From Hymenopellis radicata (lineage: Eukaryota; Basidiomycota; Agaricomycetes; Agaricales; Physalacriaceae): 64,000 nt of DNA. A model generated the notes under the pieces. It was not told the origin of the DNA. It did not search any database and saw nothing but the letters and a program-made list of their open reading frames with translations. Of the stretch, positions 10,488-21,962 are shown piece after piece. The stretch is from contig JADNRX010000248.1 in NCBI GenBank assembly GCA_015501595.1, positions 1 to 64,000 of the forward strand, given 5' to 3'. A program made the translations under genes and the position numbers. Within the stretch, counting starts at the first letter, position 1; every line of letters begins with the position of its first letter.

Positions 10488-11310
10488 GATGTTGAGGACA
10501 AAATGTCCTTCCGCCGCGACCTATCCTTGCATGACGACGGGCCAAAACATCAGTAGCACTTGAATTGTCTATCAACCTGTACACCTATTTTGACCATTCA
10601 AATAAAGTCTCCCCTACCTTCTGAGTAATGGAGGGAAGCGAAAAAGACGACGAGTTGCGGCACAGGCGTCAAGCAGCCAAGCGGCAATCAACTCCGGCCA
10701 GCTGGCCAGCCCATGCTGCTCTCAACAGTCATGCGCATACTATGCGACGCGCGCGACATACGTCGTTTTAACGCGTTTTTTTAATGCCGAGAATAAATGG
10801 CTTATCTCGTCGATGCTCAAGGCGTAATTATCTCTTCATCAGATCTCAGAGAACAGTACTAAATCCTTCCACCTCCGAGTGGTAGCCTTCCTACTACTAT
10901 CCCGAAAGAGTCCTCTCTCTGGTGCTCGAGTTCTCCGAGGAAGATCCTGTAGCTCTGATCCGACACTCCGACTCGACTGATGCCATCTGAATTTTCCCAA
11001 ATTGCGGCGAACGGTACTCACTCCTCCATTAGCGCCTCTTTCTGAGGAAACCGTCACCCCCTCCCGAGCATATCTTCATCTCAGGCAGTCCTCTTAGATC
11101 TTTGTCGTCGGCGGTCCAAGCTTATTGTCTTCGAATCAACCAACCTACTATTGTCTCGACTCGAAGACGTACATCAAAGATTCGAACAAAGACATTGTGG
11201 TGACAGCGCATTTCAGAGAGAAGCTGTGACTACTAATAGCTCAACAAATCGGATTAAAACAGATTGTTGGCCACAGCACAGAACTGTACAAATACGAACA
11301 GAAAATGTGC
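10488..11310. other. No recognisable gene
   Basis: The first ~100 bases continue the duplicated block shared with 30690-30790. The rest has only short open frames without conservation that I can see. Confidence 0.5.
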
Positions 11311-11316
11311 ACAAGC

Positions 11317-12059
11317 TTACGCTAACGCGCCAAGGTCGTGGCACCCTATATGTTGTGCAATTCGTTGCTTCCTCTCAATGTATGTCGCTGCCTCCATTGG
11401 AATACCATAGCCCTGGCAGTAAGCGTCAACCTGAGCATTATTGAGATTGGCGATGATGGCGACGTCGGTCAAGGCAGGGAGCCCCTGTCCAAGGGTTAAA
11501 ACAGGCTCAGAAAGCGGATTTATGGACGCACACAATGGTGGGGTCTACACCCGGATTAACAGGGCATTATTATTGAAGTGGATGATGGTAAAGGATATGT
11601 GTAGCCGTTGCTCTTGTTTGCGTTGAGACCTGAGAACAGTGAGGTGGAGAATGGGTCGATAAGAAGATCACCTTACCTGACCACCATACTTTCTATGCGA
11701 TTAAGCTGGGCCTTCATGGGAGCAAACCATGCAGGAGCGACAGCTAAATTGATAATTTTGTGAGTGGTTGATGAGGTCCAGAGCAAGATACTCGCTAGCC
11801 GCTGCACGTTGGGATAATACATTTAGCTTGTATTCAGCAGACGCCACGACATCTGCATTCGTCGCCGCCCCAAGGGCACCCGATTCTGACCGACATTCCT
11901 TTAGCCAGCATTGAGAGTGGCGGGTATAAACTCACGGTATGATTGGCGCACCATCACGGCGTATTCTTGTGCAGCTCTCGCATCTGCAACGGTCGGAGGG
12001 TTCGCCGGCGGCAGTGGCGGAACGATGCCTGCAGCGTTAGGGGGCACAGGGAGGGCCAT
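11317..12059 (-). pseudogene. Mushroom coiled-coil protein of unknown function, copy 2, probably decayed
   Basis: ATG at 12059 opens MALPVPPNAAGIVPPLPPA, with PTVADARAAQEYAVMVRQ intact, an intron of about 30-40 nt, then SGALGAATNADVVASAEYK and WFAPMKAQLNRIE. The last part reads LTDVAIIANLNNAQVDAYC and ends at 11317. An in-frame TAG lies between the coiled coil and the last part (near 11545), so an unseen intron or decay is needed. Copy 1 is at 8472-9211. I cannot name a function. Confidence 0.5.
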
Positions 12060-12229
12060 GTCAGTGCAGTTTTGGCACCGGTACGTGAAAGACAATGTCA
12101 ACGCCGAGCTTATATCATATTTTGGCCATATTGGTCTGAGCGCTGAGCGGCTGAAACAGCTTGTGCGCAGTACGGAAACCTCGGTCCCTTTTCGCGAGAC
12201 TATAAGGTTAACCAGATCTTCCCTGTCAC

Positions 12230-13080
12230 TTCCTCTTCCGCCGTATTCAGGAAAAGTTTCTGACGCGTTCGTAGGGAGCTCAAATATTTTTTCCTTCGTC
12301 TCCGACGCCCTGTGATTGATGTTTCATCAGCAGGCCTACCATAGCGAAGTAGAACATCCACGAACCAGCGTCCAGTTTGATGGTACGGTTACTGGGATCA
12401 CGAATGACTCCCTCAAATAAACCCTTTTGATTAATGAATGTCCAGCACGATTTAACTGGAAGCAGATGTTCTTTAAGTGAACATAAGAGAATTCGGTACT
12501 CACAATGTCTCCATATGATGCCTGGCCCCGGTCATTCGGCAGATATCAAGGTCAATAATGTTTGGTTCCTTACGGTGTAATACAAAAGCGCGGCGCCTCT
12601 TGATTTCCAAGGCACTGTTGGAAAATCGATGCGGCGCTTTCGCGAGCCCTCTTTCGGAAGGTGGCAGAGACCCCGGAAATCATCGCTCAATATCCCGACG
12701 TCGTGGAGTTTCTGTAGTAGTTTCGGAAGCACACCGATGTACTGTTCAGAATTCTTTATGAGTTCAAGAACGTATATCCCTTGGAAGATACGTGTCACCT
12801 TGACATCATCCGTTGCTTTCGAATCTGAAGCGTCCGTTTCATTCGCATCGACTTCACCATAGCGGGACCACTTTGACATCAACAACAAAATTAGAACTTG
12901 AGCATCAGTGCAAACAAGAGAGCTGACCTGCTCGTCATGTTCAGCAGTTGCTTGAGCTCGGCTAGGGGGTCGTCGGGTGATGGCTTGAATTCTTCCACCG
13001 TCAATTCCGAACTCGAAGAGGCACGGTCCTGTTGACGGACAGAGCACGGCCCCAGAATCGAGTCAGAGTCCTCTTCATCT
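12230..13080 (-). pseudogene. Family X DNA polymerase (pol lambda/mu-like), internally deleted
   Basis: On the minus strand I read RIFQGIY (fingers region), then LLQKLHDVGILSDDF, a palm segment KRRIDF..VPW...AALLYY that carries the third catalytic Asp, an exon with GLFEGVIRDPSNRTIKLDAG, and after a 52-nt intron ASETKEKIFEL with a garbled PYERVRN end. These follow the order of the pol lambda/mu C-terminal domain, used in gap filling and end joining. The segment that should hold the first two metal-binding Asp residues (DVDxL) is missing between RIFQGIY and LLQKL, and there is no BRCT or 8-kDa domain. I regard it as a dead remnant inside the duplicated zone. Confidence 0.65.
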
Positions 13081-13411
13081 GAGTCAACTTGAAAAGACCT
13101 AACAGATGATGAGTATCAGGCTCCGAGTCCTCACGACGCGAGCTTTGGTAAGCGACCTCCCGCTCTTCTGCCTTTGGTCGGAACTACAGTCAGTTTGACC
13201 TACGTTTAATCGTGGCAAATAAGCAGCAGCCAGCCAGGGTTCCTTCAGGGTAACAACTTTGTTGGGGATGCAGTAATGACAGATTGAATGGGCACTGTAT
13301 CCTGAACCTGTCTAGCTTTAGCTTTATGAACTTGGGGCCGAGAGCTCTTGTGCGTAAGTGAAGCAACACGGCTAGCGATCTCTAGAGCCAAAACACTGTG
13401 GAAACACAATA

Positions 13412-15056
13412 TCACAATTTCCCTTTATTATCGTACTTCCTGTGAACAAACATGGCAATTTCCTCAGCTGAAAATCAGAGTTAGCCAGTATACCACTACG
13501 AACAGAAAATACTCACCCAAAGCATCCGGCTTCTCATGCGTAATGAGGTGCCCCGAACCATCTACCAACACGTTGGAACTATTCGCCTTCCTCAGCCATG
13601 CCCGCAGTTGCGTCTGTCCCGGCGCACCGAGTCTATATCAACCTACATCAGCTACCGCCACGACCGAGTGCATACTTTGCACTCACTCGCGTTCTCCCCG
13701 GCCGGGAAAGATCCACCGTATCTCAATTCTCTCATCTAGTTCACCGCGGTGCAGCCTCACCCATGCCTCCTCCCCACCCGTCCAGGTATCGCTAAACAAA
13801 ACCGTTTCGTGCACCGGGGACATCTTCAAGGCAACATTTCCGTCTGGCGTCTCGTACATGCCGTGCTCGATGTAAGCGGTAAGAACGTCCGGGTGCCAAC
13901 GCTGGAAGAAAGGTGACAGCAAAAGTTGGCTACGCGCTTCATCTCTATAAAACAAAGAGTCAATTCACGTACTGCGAAGAGAAGAAGAAAATCAACTTGG
14001 AACGCCAAATCCAGCGCCGACCAAGCGCGTCTACAGCTAGAGTGTTGGAGTTGCCGTCTCGCGTAGCATATGGCGGCTTGGGATAAAGGATAACTGGGTC
14101 GACAAGAATAAGGGAAGAAAACAGGGCAGGGTGGTATAAAGCTGCTAAAGTTCTATACGCGTATATTAACAGAGAAGAATTGAGAATAACTAACAGCACT
14201 CACGTTACTCCTCCTCCAAAGGAATGCCCAACCACGGCAAGCTTCCGCGACTTGAAGCCATGAGCAAAGCGGGCCACATATTGCCGACAAGGAATCCGCG
14301 GGACATGAACAGGCAATTCATCCACGATCTCCGAGGGCAGATAATGCACGAGAAAGTGAAGTAGATCACGGACGGCTTCGTGCCAATGAACTGTTTGCCA
14401 ATCAGAAATCCACCTCTACGTCCAGAAAGGAACGTACACATCGAATTGAGCTTGCCCTCGTTCAGGATGGCAGAGTCGCCATGTTGCACGGCCTCCCAAA
14501 CCCATATCTCCGAGACGTTGTGTTTGCGCGCCAACAAGGAGCGTATCATCGGTTCCCATGTCTGTATCAAAAGTTAAAGAGAGGATAACACTCGAAACCC
14601 AGTGTCACGCACCTCTTTATTGAAGCCATTGGCATGCGCCAGGAAAAGCGTTACACCCTCCCGGTCCCGTCTCCGGCGCACATATCGGTTCAGACATATC
14701 CACAGGAGATCCGTCCTCTGCCCTTTCTTCGCCCTCTTCTCAGCCTCCCGGAGCTCGCGGAACCGGGCCTCTACTTCCACAAGCACTTTTCGTCGCTCCG
14801 CCTTGGTTGCTGACGCGTCAAATGGCGGCGGCTGTGGCAAGTCGAACGCGGGGCCGATCCTGGGGTACGCAGCGGGCACGATATGCGTTGAATGATGCCA
14901 TTCGGGCGAGAGCCATGATGGAGAACGTTGAGGAAATGGTAAAGCAGGGAGTGTCGTTGGTAATGGTGGTGGTTTAAGTTCAAGGAGCGGTGGGAAATCG
15001 TACTCAGCCGCGCGTGGCAACGTCGCTTCAACGTAGGGGTACGATTCGCGGGGCAT
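13412..15056 (-). CDS. Alpha/beta hydrolase, copy B (Lpx1-like)
   Basis: ATG 15056 (MPRESYPYVEATL). Exons: 15056-14613, 14561-14438, 14390-14204, 14152-13997, then from about 13949 and two small 3' exons, stop TGA at 13412-13414. Conserved segments are LFLAHANGFNKE, WVWEAVQHGDS, the nucleophile elbow VVGHSFGGG (Ser), SSLILVDPVI, DTWTGGEEAWVRL and the catalytic His motif GSGHLITHEKP. All frames close, so this copy appears functional. Fungal relatives are lipases/esterases, some peroxisomal. The C-terminus is KGKL, which resembles a type 1 peroxisomal signal only weakly, unlike SKM in the two other copies. The substrate is unknown. Confidence 0.85.
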
Positions 15057-15224
15057 GAGGACAGATTTGTATGGACAGATGGACGTCGTTGATAAAGCTT
15101 AAGGATGACCGAAGTTAACGCGTTAACACATGGTCTTACTGTAATTACGGTTTGTTAATACCGGAAAGAAGCATCAGTGATGGCCAGGTGATGGCCGCAG
15201 ATCGTGTTCTTCGTTACGTTTTGT

Positions 15225-17764
15225 CTACTGTTGTCTACCTAGAATATGTCTTGTTATACGAATTAACGCGTGTCTTGATTCGATTATTGGGAGGAAGACA
15301 ACGAGGAATGTTGCCAGGAATAACCACGCCTAAACAGCGATGAGGTTGAACATTTTGACTACGAAACAAACCAGTAGTACTCACAAACATAATGCCAACA
15401 ACCCCAGCAAAGAATTTGTGTGAAAAGATGTATGGTGAGGCTCCTAGCGGAACAGGGATGATCTGTAGTTTTCAGAATTAGAACAAAATCTGGGGAAAGA
15501 AGTAGAGAGCTCACGAATGTTATTATCAACGTCAAGACGATGAATATGAGCCCATAAACCCTATAGGTGTGCTGCAGTGCGCGCAAATCCAATCCATCTA
15601 CGTTCCTTCCAGCCTCGACCTCCACAGGCTCATCTGCGCCGGTCTTCTCCTTCTCATCCGCCTCGCCAACGGATGAAGACCCAGAAGCGTCTTCATCAGA
15701 ATTGCCATCTCCACCGATGACTTCCATCCTCCTCGTCTTCTCCCAATCAAAGTTCGCTGGACGCCAGAGCGAAAGCCCGATAGACAGAATCCCGCCCGAA
15801 ATGATGGCAGCTGCGTTTCCAGCGAACGATACCCACTGGTCACTGAGCGTGTCAACAGTGATTTCCCCACCAATCCCTTTGGCCGTAGCGAGCCAGACAA
15901 CAAGAGCAATCGCCATACCACCGATAGATCCGGCCACGGCGCCAGCGGTGCTGAGATCTTTCCAGCTGGGATTACTCCACGTTAATGACGCGTAGCAAAA
16001 AGAATAACAAGTACGAACAGGAATGTCAGAGCAATAGGGAAGACACCTGATGCTGTTGATACTCCCAGGAAGTAAAACAGCCAGCCAAGGGACTGGCATG
16101 ACAATCAGTTTGAGGGCCTGAGACGAGGATCGACAACCTACAATTCCTACTGCGTGGAACACAGATGCTAACGCGCCGGAAAATATTGCCCAGAAAACGA
16201 TGAAAACTCGCGATGCAGTGACCAATTCGGTGCTGGTGGCCTTGGGCCTAAAGTAGTGTCGATACACGTCGTACGAAAGCAGAGTCGATGTAGCAATCAT
16301 CTCAGCACTCAAGGCCTGGCATCACGTGAGTGGAGTTGTCATGAATAGAATGAAAAACCAACAGATGTGACACTCAAAAACACTAACAACAGCATGAGGA
16401 CCGCTCCTGCTTTTCCCAACAGGTATGTCACGGCCTCCACGGCAGCCAATCCTGCGCTAACATCGAACGCCGACAAGACAGGAAAATCGGAGAATGTCCC
16501 AAGTGCACGCGCCGACAGCCCAAGACTCGTCCCGCACGTAAACGGGATCGAAAACCACGCGAAGCCGCCAAGGAAGTACGCCTTTGCGGTCGTAGAGGGG
16601 TTGGAAGCTATGGCTCTTGACCAATATCCTACACGAGGCCGGAGGTGTCGGTCAATGTGTCAATCAACAATCACTCCATAGCTCACCTTGGTCGCAGGTG
16701 ACTAGCCCAAAGCCCGTAATGATGGACTAGAACACGTGGGATTTGTATGAGTCGTGGAGTAAGTGGCGTAAAGTGATGTACTTACCTGGACAGCAAAGAT
16801 CGCACCTGGTCGAGAACGGAAGGTCAGGTAGGAGCCCTGATAGTTTCCTTCCACCGGATTACTTTCAGCGGCGAGAGCTAACAGCTCAGCAAGTTTACGA
16901 GGACTGCCAATGATATCTGATGATGCGAAGACTCTACAATGGTCGTGAGAACTCGGAGGGAGAAAGGGTGCGCATACGCACGTGAAGCTAAAGCAGAGAA
17001 GGATCCCAATCAGAAAGAAAGTATGCGTGGCGTCGCTGATGAATGTCGCGCGCAAACCGCCCGTAGCGACGTATATCGAGACACCGACGGGGATCAGGAA
17101 GAGAGCAGCGTAGGCATCCATGCCCGTCAATGTGGATACGACGGTACCTCCTCCGAGCAGGATGCACGCGGAGACAATAGCATTACAGACGAGGCCACAC
17201 CAAAGAAAGGCCAGATGGCCTGCTGTACCGAAGCGAATGTACGCAACCTAGGAAGAACGTGAGACACAGATATCTAGACAAGTAGGTTCCGTGCCTCAGG
17301 AAATGTGGTGGCTCGGTTGGCGTTCATTTTAACTTTGCTCGCGATCACCGAGAAGACCGCGATTTGGAGGGTACCGCCGACTGCATACCTTCAAGGATGA
17401 TTAGAACGAAATCTGCATACGTACTTGGAAAAAGACCTACCACCAGCCTCCCGAAACACCCATATTGTACGATTGCGTGGCGCTTTGGAGTAAAGTTAAG
17501 CTCCATGTCCCTGTATCCCCGCATTAAAAACAGTTAAGACGCATATATGAAGGGGAGTTTACAAGAGCTGATGATACCAGCTACCACCAATCCCGTTTTC
17601 AACGAGCGACTGGCAGCGCTGAACTCTGAAGCAGCATTTGGCGAGAAATCGGAAAACTTGAGCTGGATCCAACTGATGACGTTCATCATTAACGCGAAGA
17701 AGAGGCCGAGGCCAAGCACGACGGCATATCCTACGCCTTGAGGAAGCGGCGGGTTGGCAGACAT
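15225..17764 (-). CDS. DUR3: Urea active transporter, sodium:solute symporter family
   Basis: ATG 17764 opens MSANPPLPQGVGYAVVLGLG, the typical start of fungal DUR3, followed by many transmembrane segments: GIISSGTWSLTLLQSATQSY, a TGMDAYAALFLIPVGV segment, SAEMIATSTLLSYDVYRHYF and SLGWLFYFLGVSTASGVFPIAL. About ten introns of 45-60 nt interrupt it. What looks like a stop near 15993 disappears when a 45-nt intron (donor gttcgt, acceptor gtggag) is removed. The C-terminus AWLFLATFLVVFLPIIESR is reached through a last intron, and the stop is at 15225-15227. DUR3 imports urea and polyamines across the plasma membrane and is usually controlled by nitrogen catabolite repression. A charged cytoplasmic loop (GDGNSDEDASGSSS) lies in the C-terminal third. 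Confidence 0.9.
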
Positions 17765-18755
17765 GGCTCGAGGTAGGCGAGTGACAGTAGCAGTCCAAAG
17801 AGGAGCGTGAGTCCCCGAACGGCCTTATACATATCTTTTCCGGTACATCATCAGATGAATCAATCACGTATTTCTGCCGATAGAGCGGAAGAGCGCGGAA
17901 GCAAGTAACGTTGGTCGACCGTGCCATTGTCACATTCCAGCACCATTTTGACGGCAATGACGTGCTCGACGCGTGAAAAATGGGGGAGATGTCGCGTATT
18001 TTGCAAGAGAACGGGAGATAACGCGATAACAGTATTTCAAATGCTGTACACGGGCGGTCAATGGAGACGCGAATAGAAAATGGGAGCATACCCCAGTGCG
18101 GATAATTGTCAAAGGCGATTTCCGACGACAGCGCTGTAATTTCTTGAATGGAAAACGCGTCTTCGGATTGTCAGTGGGTACCATGGCAGTATGCCAGTAT
18201 TCGGTGGGGTCGCGACATAGTGTAATAGCTGCGAAATAGATCGTGGCTAGGAAGAGAGACGTGTTGCGCCCGAAAAGGGAAAACTCCCACGATCGAATGC
18301 TTTCCTCCCCATTTCATTTTTCAACCTCTCCCTCTCCCTTTGCGGCTCACAATCGATATCTTGCTACCGAAGGCTATCCTAGGTTCAGATTCTATCGTCT
18401 TAGCTTAACGGCTATATGTCCATCGCTGATTGCGACGCTCCAAGTCATGTGTACCTTTGCCAGATGAGTCTCAACTTGACGCCTCTATCTGCGTTACTAG
18501 TGGCATCATTGCTTTGGAATTGGATCTTTAACTCAGAATTTTACTTTCTAGGTGACCACTGCCACTGATGCAACTGAAGATCTGTGTATAGAAGAATGTC
18601 GTCAGAAATATACATCCTCCGAGTCAAACGTGGAGATGATTAACTAGATGGAACGACCAATAAGCAATGCTCGACGCGCCAGCATAGATAACCACCCTTA
18701 TACCGAACGGATTATCGGTCAAAAATGGGTACGGGACTTGGGGAAACGCGCGCGG
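17765..18755. other. Intergenic, no recognisable gene
   Basis: Upstream region of DUR3 and downstream region of the FAR-17a gene. I found no conserved reading frame and no clear GATA-site cluster. Confidence 0.5.
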
Positions 18756-19509
18756 TCAATGCAAGCTAACATTGAACAAGGGATCAAACGTACAGTGTCC
18801 ATTGATCGACGCACAGTATTCTGCCCACGAGCTATAGAGCAAGGCGCACGCGCCGACAAGAGGCATCGCGTAGCCCGCCGCAGCTCTGGAATACTTCTTC
18901 TCCATGAGAATGAAATCCAAGAGAAGGGAAACAGCCGGAACAGCGTGTAGCGCAAGATCGACTGGAAGGGGAATCCGAGCGAGCTTGATCATTTCAGTAG
19001 AGAAGGTGGGCTCAGAGTTTTCTGCAGCCTCAGCCTCAGCCTGGAGTATTGCGTAAGGGAGAAACATCATAAGCGGCCAGTAAACGGATGCAACTACGGA
19101 CTCGAGCTGCGACACGATGAGATCATGCATGAAGGAAGAGAGACACAAACAGGCATGCCGACCATGAGGAGAGCGCGTTTCGCGGTTCTGAGACCTTAAT
19201 TCAAAGGTTTAGTACTTGGACGAATAGAACGCCGCCCGATAGCATACCAGAAACGCTCGGGAATACGTCTACAAGTGCAGCAACCGCCATAGCGAAGATC
19301 GACACAAACAGTCTAGTTCTTGCTCCGTCAGTCGGCAACTGACAATCAGACTAGACATCTTACGCCTGAATAGTCAAGAACTGGAAGTGTCCTCCATACT
19401 GAGTCTCTAGAAGCGCCGTGATAGGCAGCGACTGCAGCGCTTGAAACCCCCAGACCATTAAACCTGCAGCACCGACATGCAGCAGGAACGGAGAAACATG
19501 TAAAGCCAT
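18756..19509 (-). CDS. FAR-17a/AIG1-like integral membrane protein
   Basis: ATG at 19509 (MALHVSPFLLHVGAAG). Four exons spliced across three short introns give QSLPITALLETQYGGHFQFL, FVSIFAMAVAALVDVFPSVS, ESVVASVYWPLMMFLPYAIL and PLPVDLALHAVPAVSLLLDF, ending at TGA 18756-18758. This is the pattern of the FAR-17a/AIG1 family: about six membrane spans, a conserved Thr after GGHFQFLT and a conserved His in the LALH segment. In the human members these two residues are needed for hydrolysis of fatty-acid esters of hydroxy fatty acids. Activity in fungi is inferred. The length (about 200 residues) fits the family. Confidence 0.82.
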
Positions 19510-20140
19510 AGTGAGTAGAAGATTGCAGTCTGTAGATGATGGTTGAGAGGATGTTTTACGCGACCTCTCCTCATGATTTTCTCGGGCAATAAAGCACCGA
19601 TCATGATGAGGTACGTCAACCATCCCGCGTCAGCGCGCCGATACGTGTCACTACATCGAGCGGATCTCGAGATTAATGGCGCTTCATACAAGGCGTTTAA
19701 GCGCGGAATGCGCTCCTCGAGGTCATGTCCTTTGATTTTTTATGATTCAGATCGCGAAACACAACGCGTATCAGGCACAATTAGCGGCTCATCAACCGAC
19801 GTTTCCGACAAGTCTAGTTCGGTCTAGTTCGCGGAGTGTTCCGCATGTTCCCGGGTCCGCCAGTTCTTGTCTTCTTCCCATCATCTCATCGACCGACGAC
19901 CTCCCGGCTACTTGTTACGGCGTCAGCCCAAGAAATATGCTCGCGCTTTACAACGGAAGTCGCCATCGGCGTACGAGCTCTCGAACCTTACACGACAGAA
20001 TACTCTGGGATAGACAGATTGACAATCAACAGTCAACGGTGCGTGGTTGAAAGAATAATTACTCATGAAGGTCATTATTAAAGTACATATTACCGAAGCG
20101 TAGAATATGCGACGAAGAAGCCAAGAAATACAAACATCGA
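19510..20140. other. Intergenic
   Basis: Upstream of the FAR-17a gene and downstream of the metal transporter gene. Nothing recognisable. Confidence 0.5.
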
Positions 20141-21226
20141 CTAGTCTGAGGATCCTTCCAACGCTTTGACAATACCGAACGCTGCGCCTGCGGCTACACC
20201 ACCGACAAGCAATGTGCTGACAGCACCCCATATGATGGTGAGTGCGTTGGTACCAGCGCCTGTCACCCGAGCCTTCACGGCACCAAAGACGAGCAGGATG
20301 AAGCCAGTAACAAGGCAGGAGTATATAAGGGCCGTAGCCGCGCGGGGTATGAAGAAGTAGGGGAATAGAGGGATGAGGCCACCGAGAAGGTAACCCATGC
20401 CTATAGTGAACTGCAGGAAACGTAGAGGCGCATGGTGGGAATTTCCTCTATGAAAGAAACTATTAATGGACTGAATGGCGATAGTACGGAGCAAACATAC
20501 CAAGGCCCTCTCCAAACTTGAGCAAGAACGCAGTCAGACCGACGTCTTTACTCCATTTCAGGCTGGATGCTTCTTCGTCAGATCCCGATGCATATCCATT
20601 GTTGGCTCCGTCAACCTCGACGTCTCGTAGGTTCTTGGCCACGGCGCGGCATGTCACCTCGTCAACACCGACTGGACCCAGAACGTCTGTGACCTCTCTT
20701 TCCATCTCGCCGGAACAGCTCCGTAGTACACGGTCTGCGGTCTGCTTGTGCAAATAGCGATAGTGGTCGCGTTCAGCTTGGGATGCTAAGAAGCCACCAA
20801 TGCCCATAGAGATAGCTCCGGCGATGAGCTCGGCAATACCACCAAGGACGACGAGTTTCGATTCTCCAAGGGATGACAAGCCAGCTGTGAGAGCGAAGGG
20901 GACCGTCAAGCCGTCGGATAAACCAATGATACTGGAGGAGTCCCAGTCAGTATTGGCCACTGATGATACTGCAGACAATAACACTTACACATCGCGGACG
21001 ACGTCTGGATCAATGAGATGACGGTCCTCGTTTTTGAGTTCTTTGCAACAGATACCATCTATCCGCGAGTCGCGAGCGCACTTGGCAGCCAGCGGCGTTG
21101 GATCGGTAGTTTCTGAGGCGGTAATGGCCCACACAGGAGGCTGGTTTGTCTTTAACGTCGAGTCGCGAGGCGGGAGTGCGACCGATGGGGCGGGATTGTG
21201 GCAGTCTCTTCAGAGCTGGTCGACAT
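20141..21226 (-). CDS. Vacuolar iron/manganese transporter, CCC1/VIT1 family
   Basis: ATG 21226 (MSTSSEETATIPPHRS), a small first intron, then ELKNEDRHLIDPDVVRDV joined to IIGLSDGLTVPFALTAGLS, the VIT1/CCC1 signature. Next come SMGIGGFLASQAERDHY, a long acidic cytosolic loop, FLLKFGEGL, and the last spans GMGYLLGGLIPLFPYFFI and SCLVTGFILLVFGAVKA, stop at 20141. The family moves cytosolic Fe2+/Mn2+ into the vacuole. After FLLKFGEGL the expected family segment (EEIPTMRLYVS) is in a different frame from the following spans; either splicing uses an unusual acceptor (tagag at about 20453) or one base is missing near 20415. The family assignment does not depend on this. Confidence 0.85.
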
Positions 21227-21960
21227 TATTGATGGGGACGGTGGTGGAGATGGTGGTGGTGGTAGGAAAACAAAGTGCTGCGAATGCATTTAAACAAATT
21301 CTTAACGACTGCCGCGCTGACGTCATTACGTGATTCCCGCGTTGACTCAGCGGCCAATGAAAACGCAAGCATTCCGTGATTGGTTACAGACGCCTCGACT
21401 CTCATTGGGCAGCGCCTCGACCCTAGATGAAGATCGACTTTGACGCGACGCGCTTACGCGTCTCTCCTTCAGGTTCTTGCCAAGTTTTAATATTCCTAGC
21501 TCCCTGCTTTGGTTTCTGGTCTCGTTTGCGCCTCTCACCTTTAGTTTGGCTTCAAATCCTCAAAATAATTTACTGTAGCGACACAGGGGCCAGCTAACAG
21601 GAGATCAAATTTCAAATGTTGGAAGAAAGGTGCGCCACTTCGGACGTGCTCGCCTTTAGGCTTTGGATCAACGATACGGCGCGTAATAGGACTCTAGAAG
21701 ATCATAATGTGGTGTCTAAATGAGACTCGTCGCCACTATATAAATGTGGTCTGGTCCGTCTGCTAACATTCGGCTAGCGAGGCAGGACAACTTCGTAGTT
21801 TCCAACTAACCGTGACACCAGCTTTTTGTAGGGATGATGGCGTTGGCGGTCTCTCCCTGGCTACAGTCTCGCAGTGGTTAAAGTTGTCCTCAGCATCGAC
21901 CAGGAGCTTCTCGTGCTTGTGAACAATGTTGCAGTGGTCCTGAAGAATCCGATGGCAATG
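21227..21960. other. Intergenic
   Basis: Promoter region of the CCC1-like gene and sequence without a recognisable gene. Confidence 0.5.
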
Positions 21961-21962
21961 AA

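Noticed and set aside
15940..16040. A premature stop in DUR3
   Set aside because: A 45-nt intron (gttcgt...gtggag) restores the frame and joins conserved segments.
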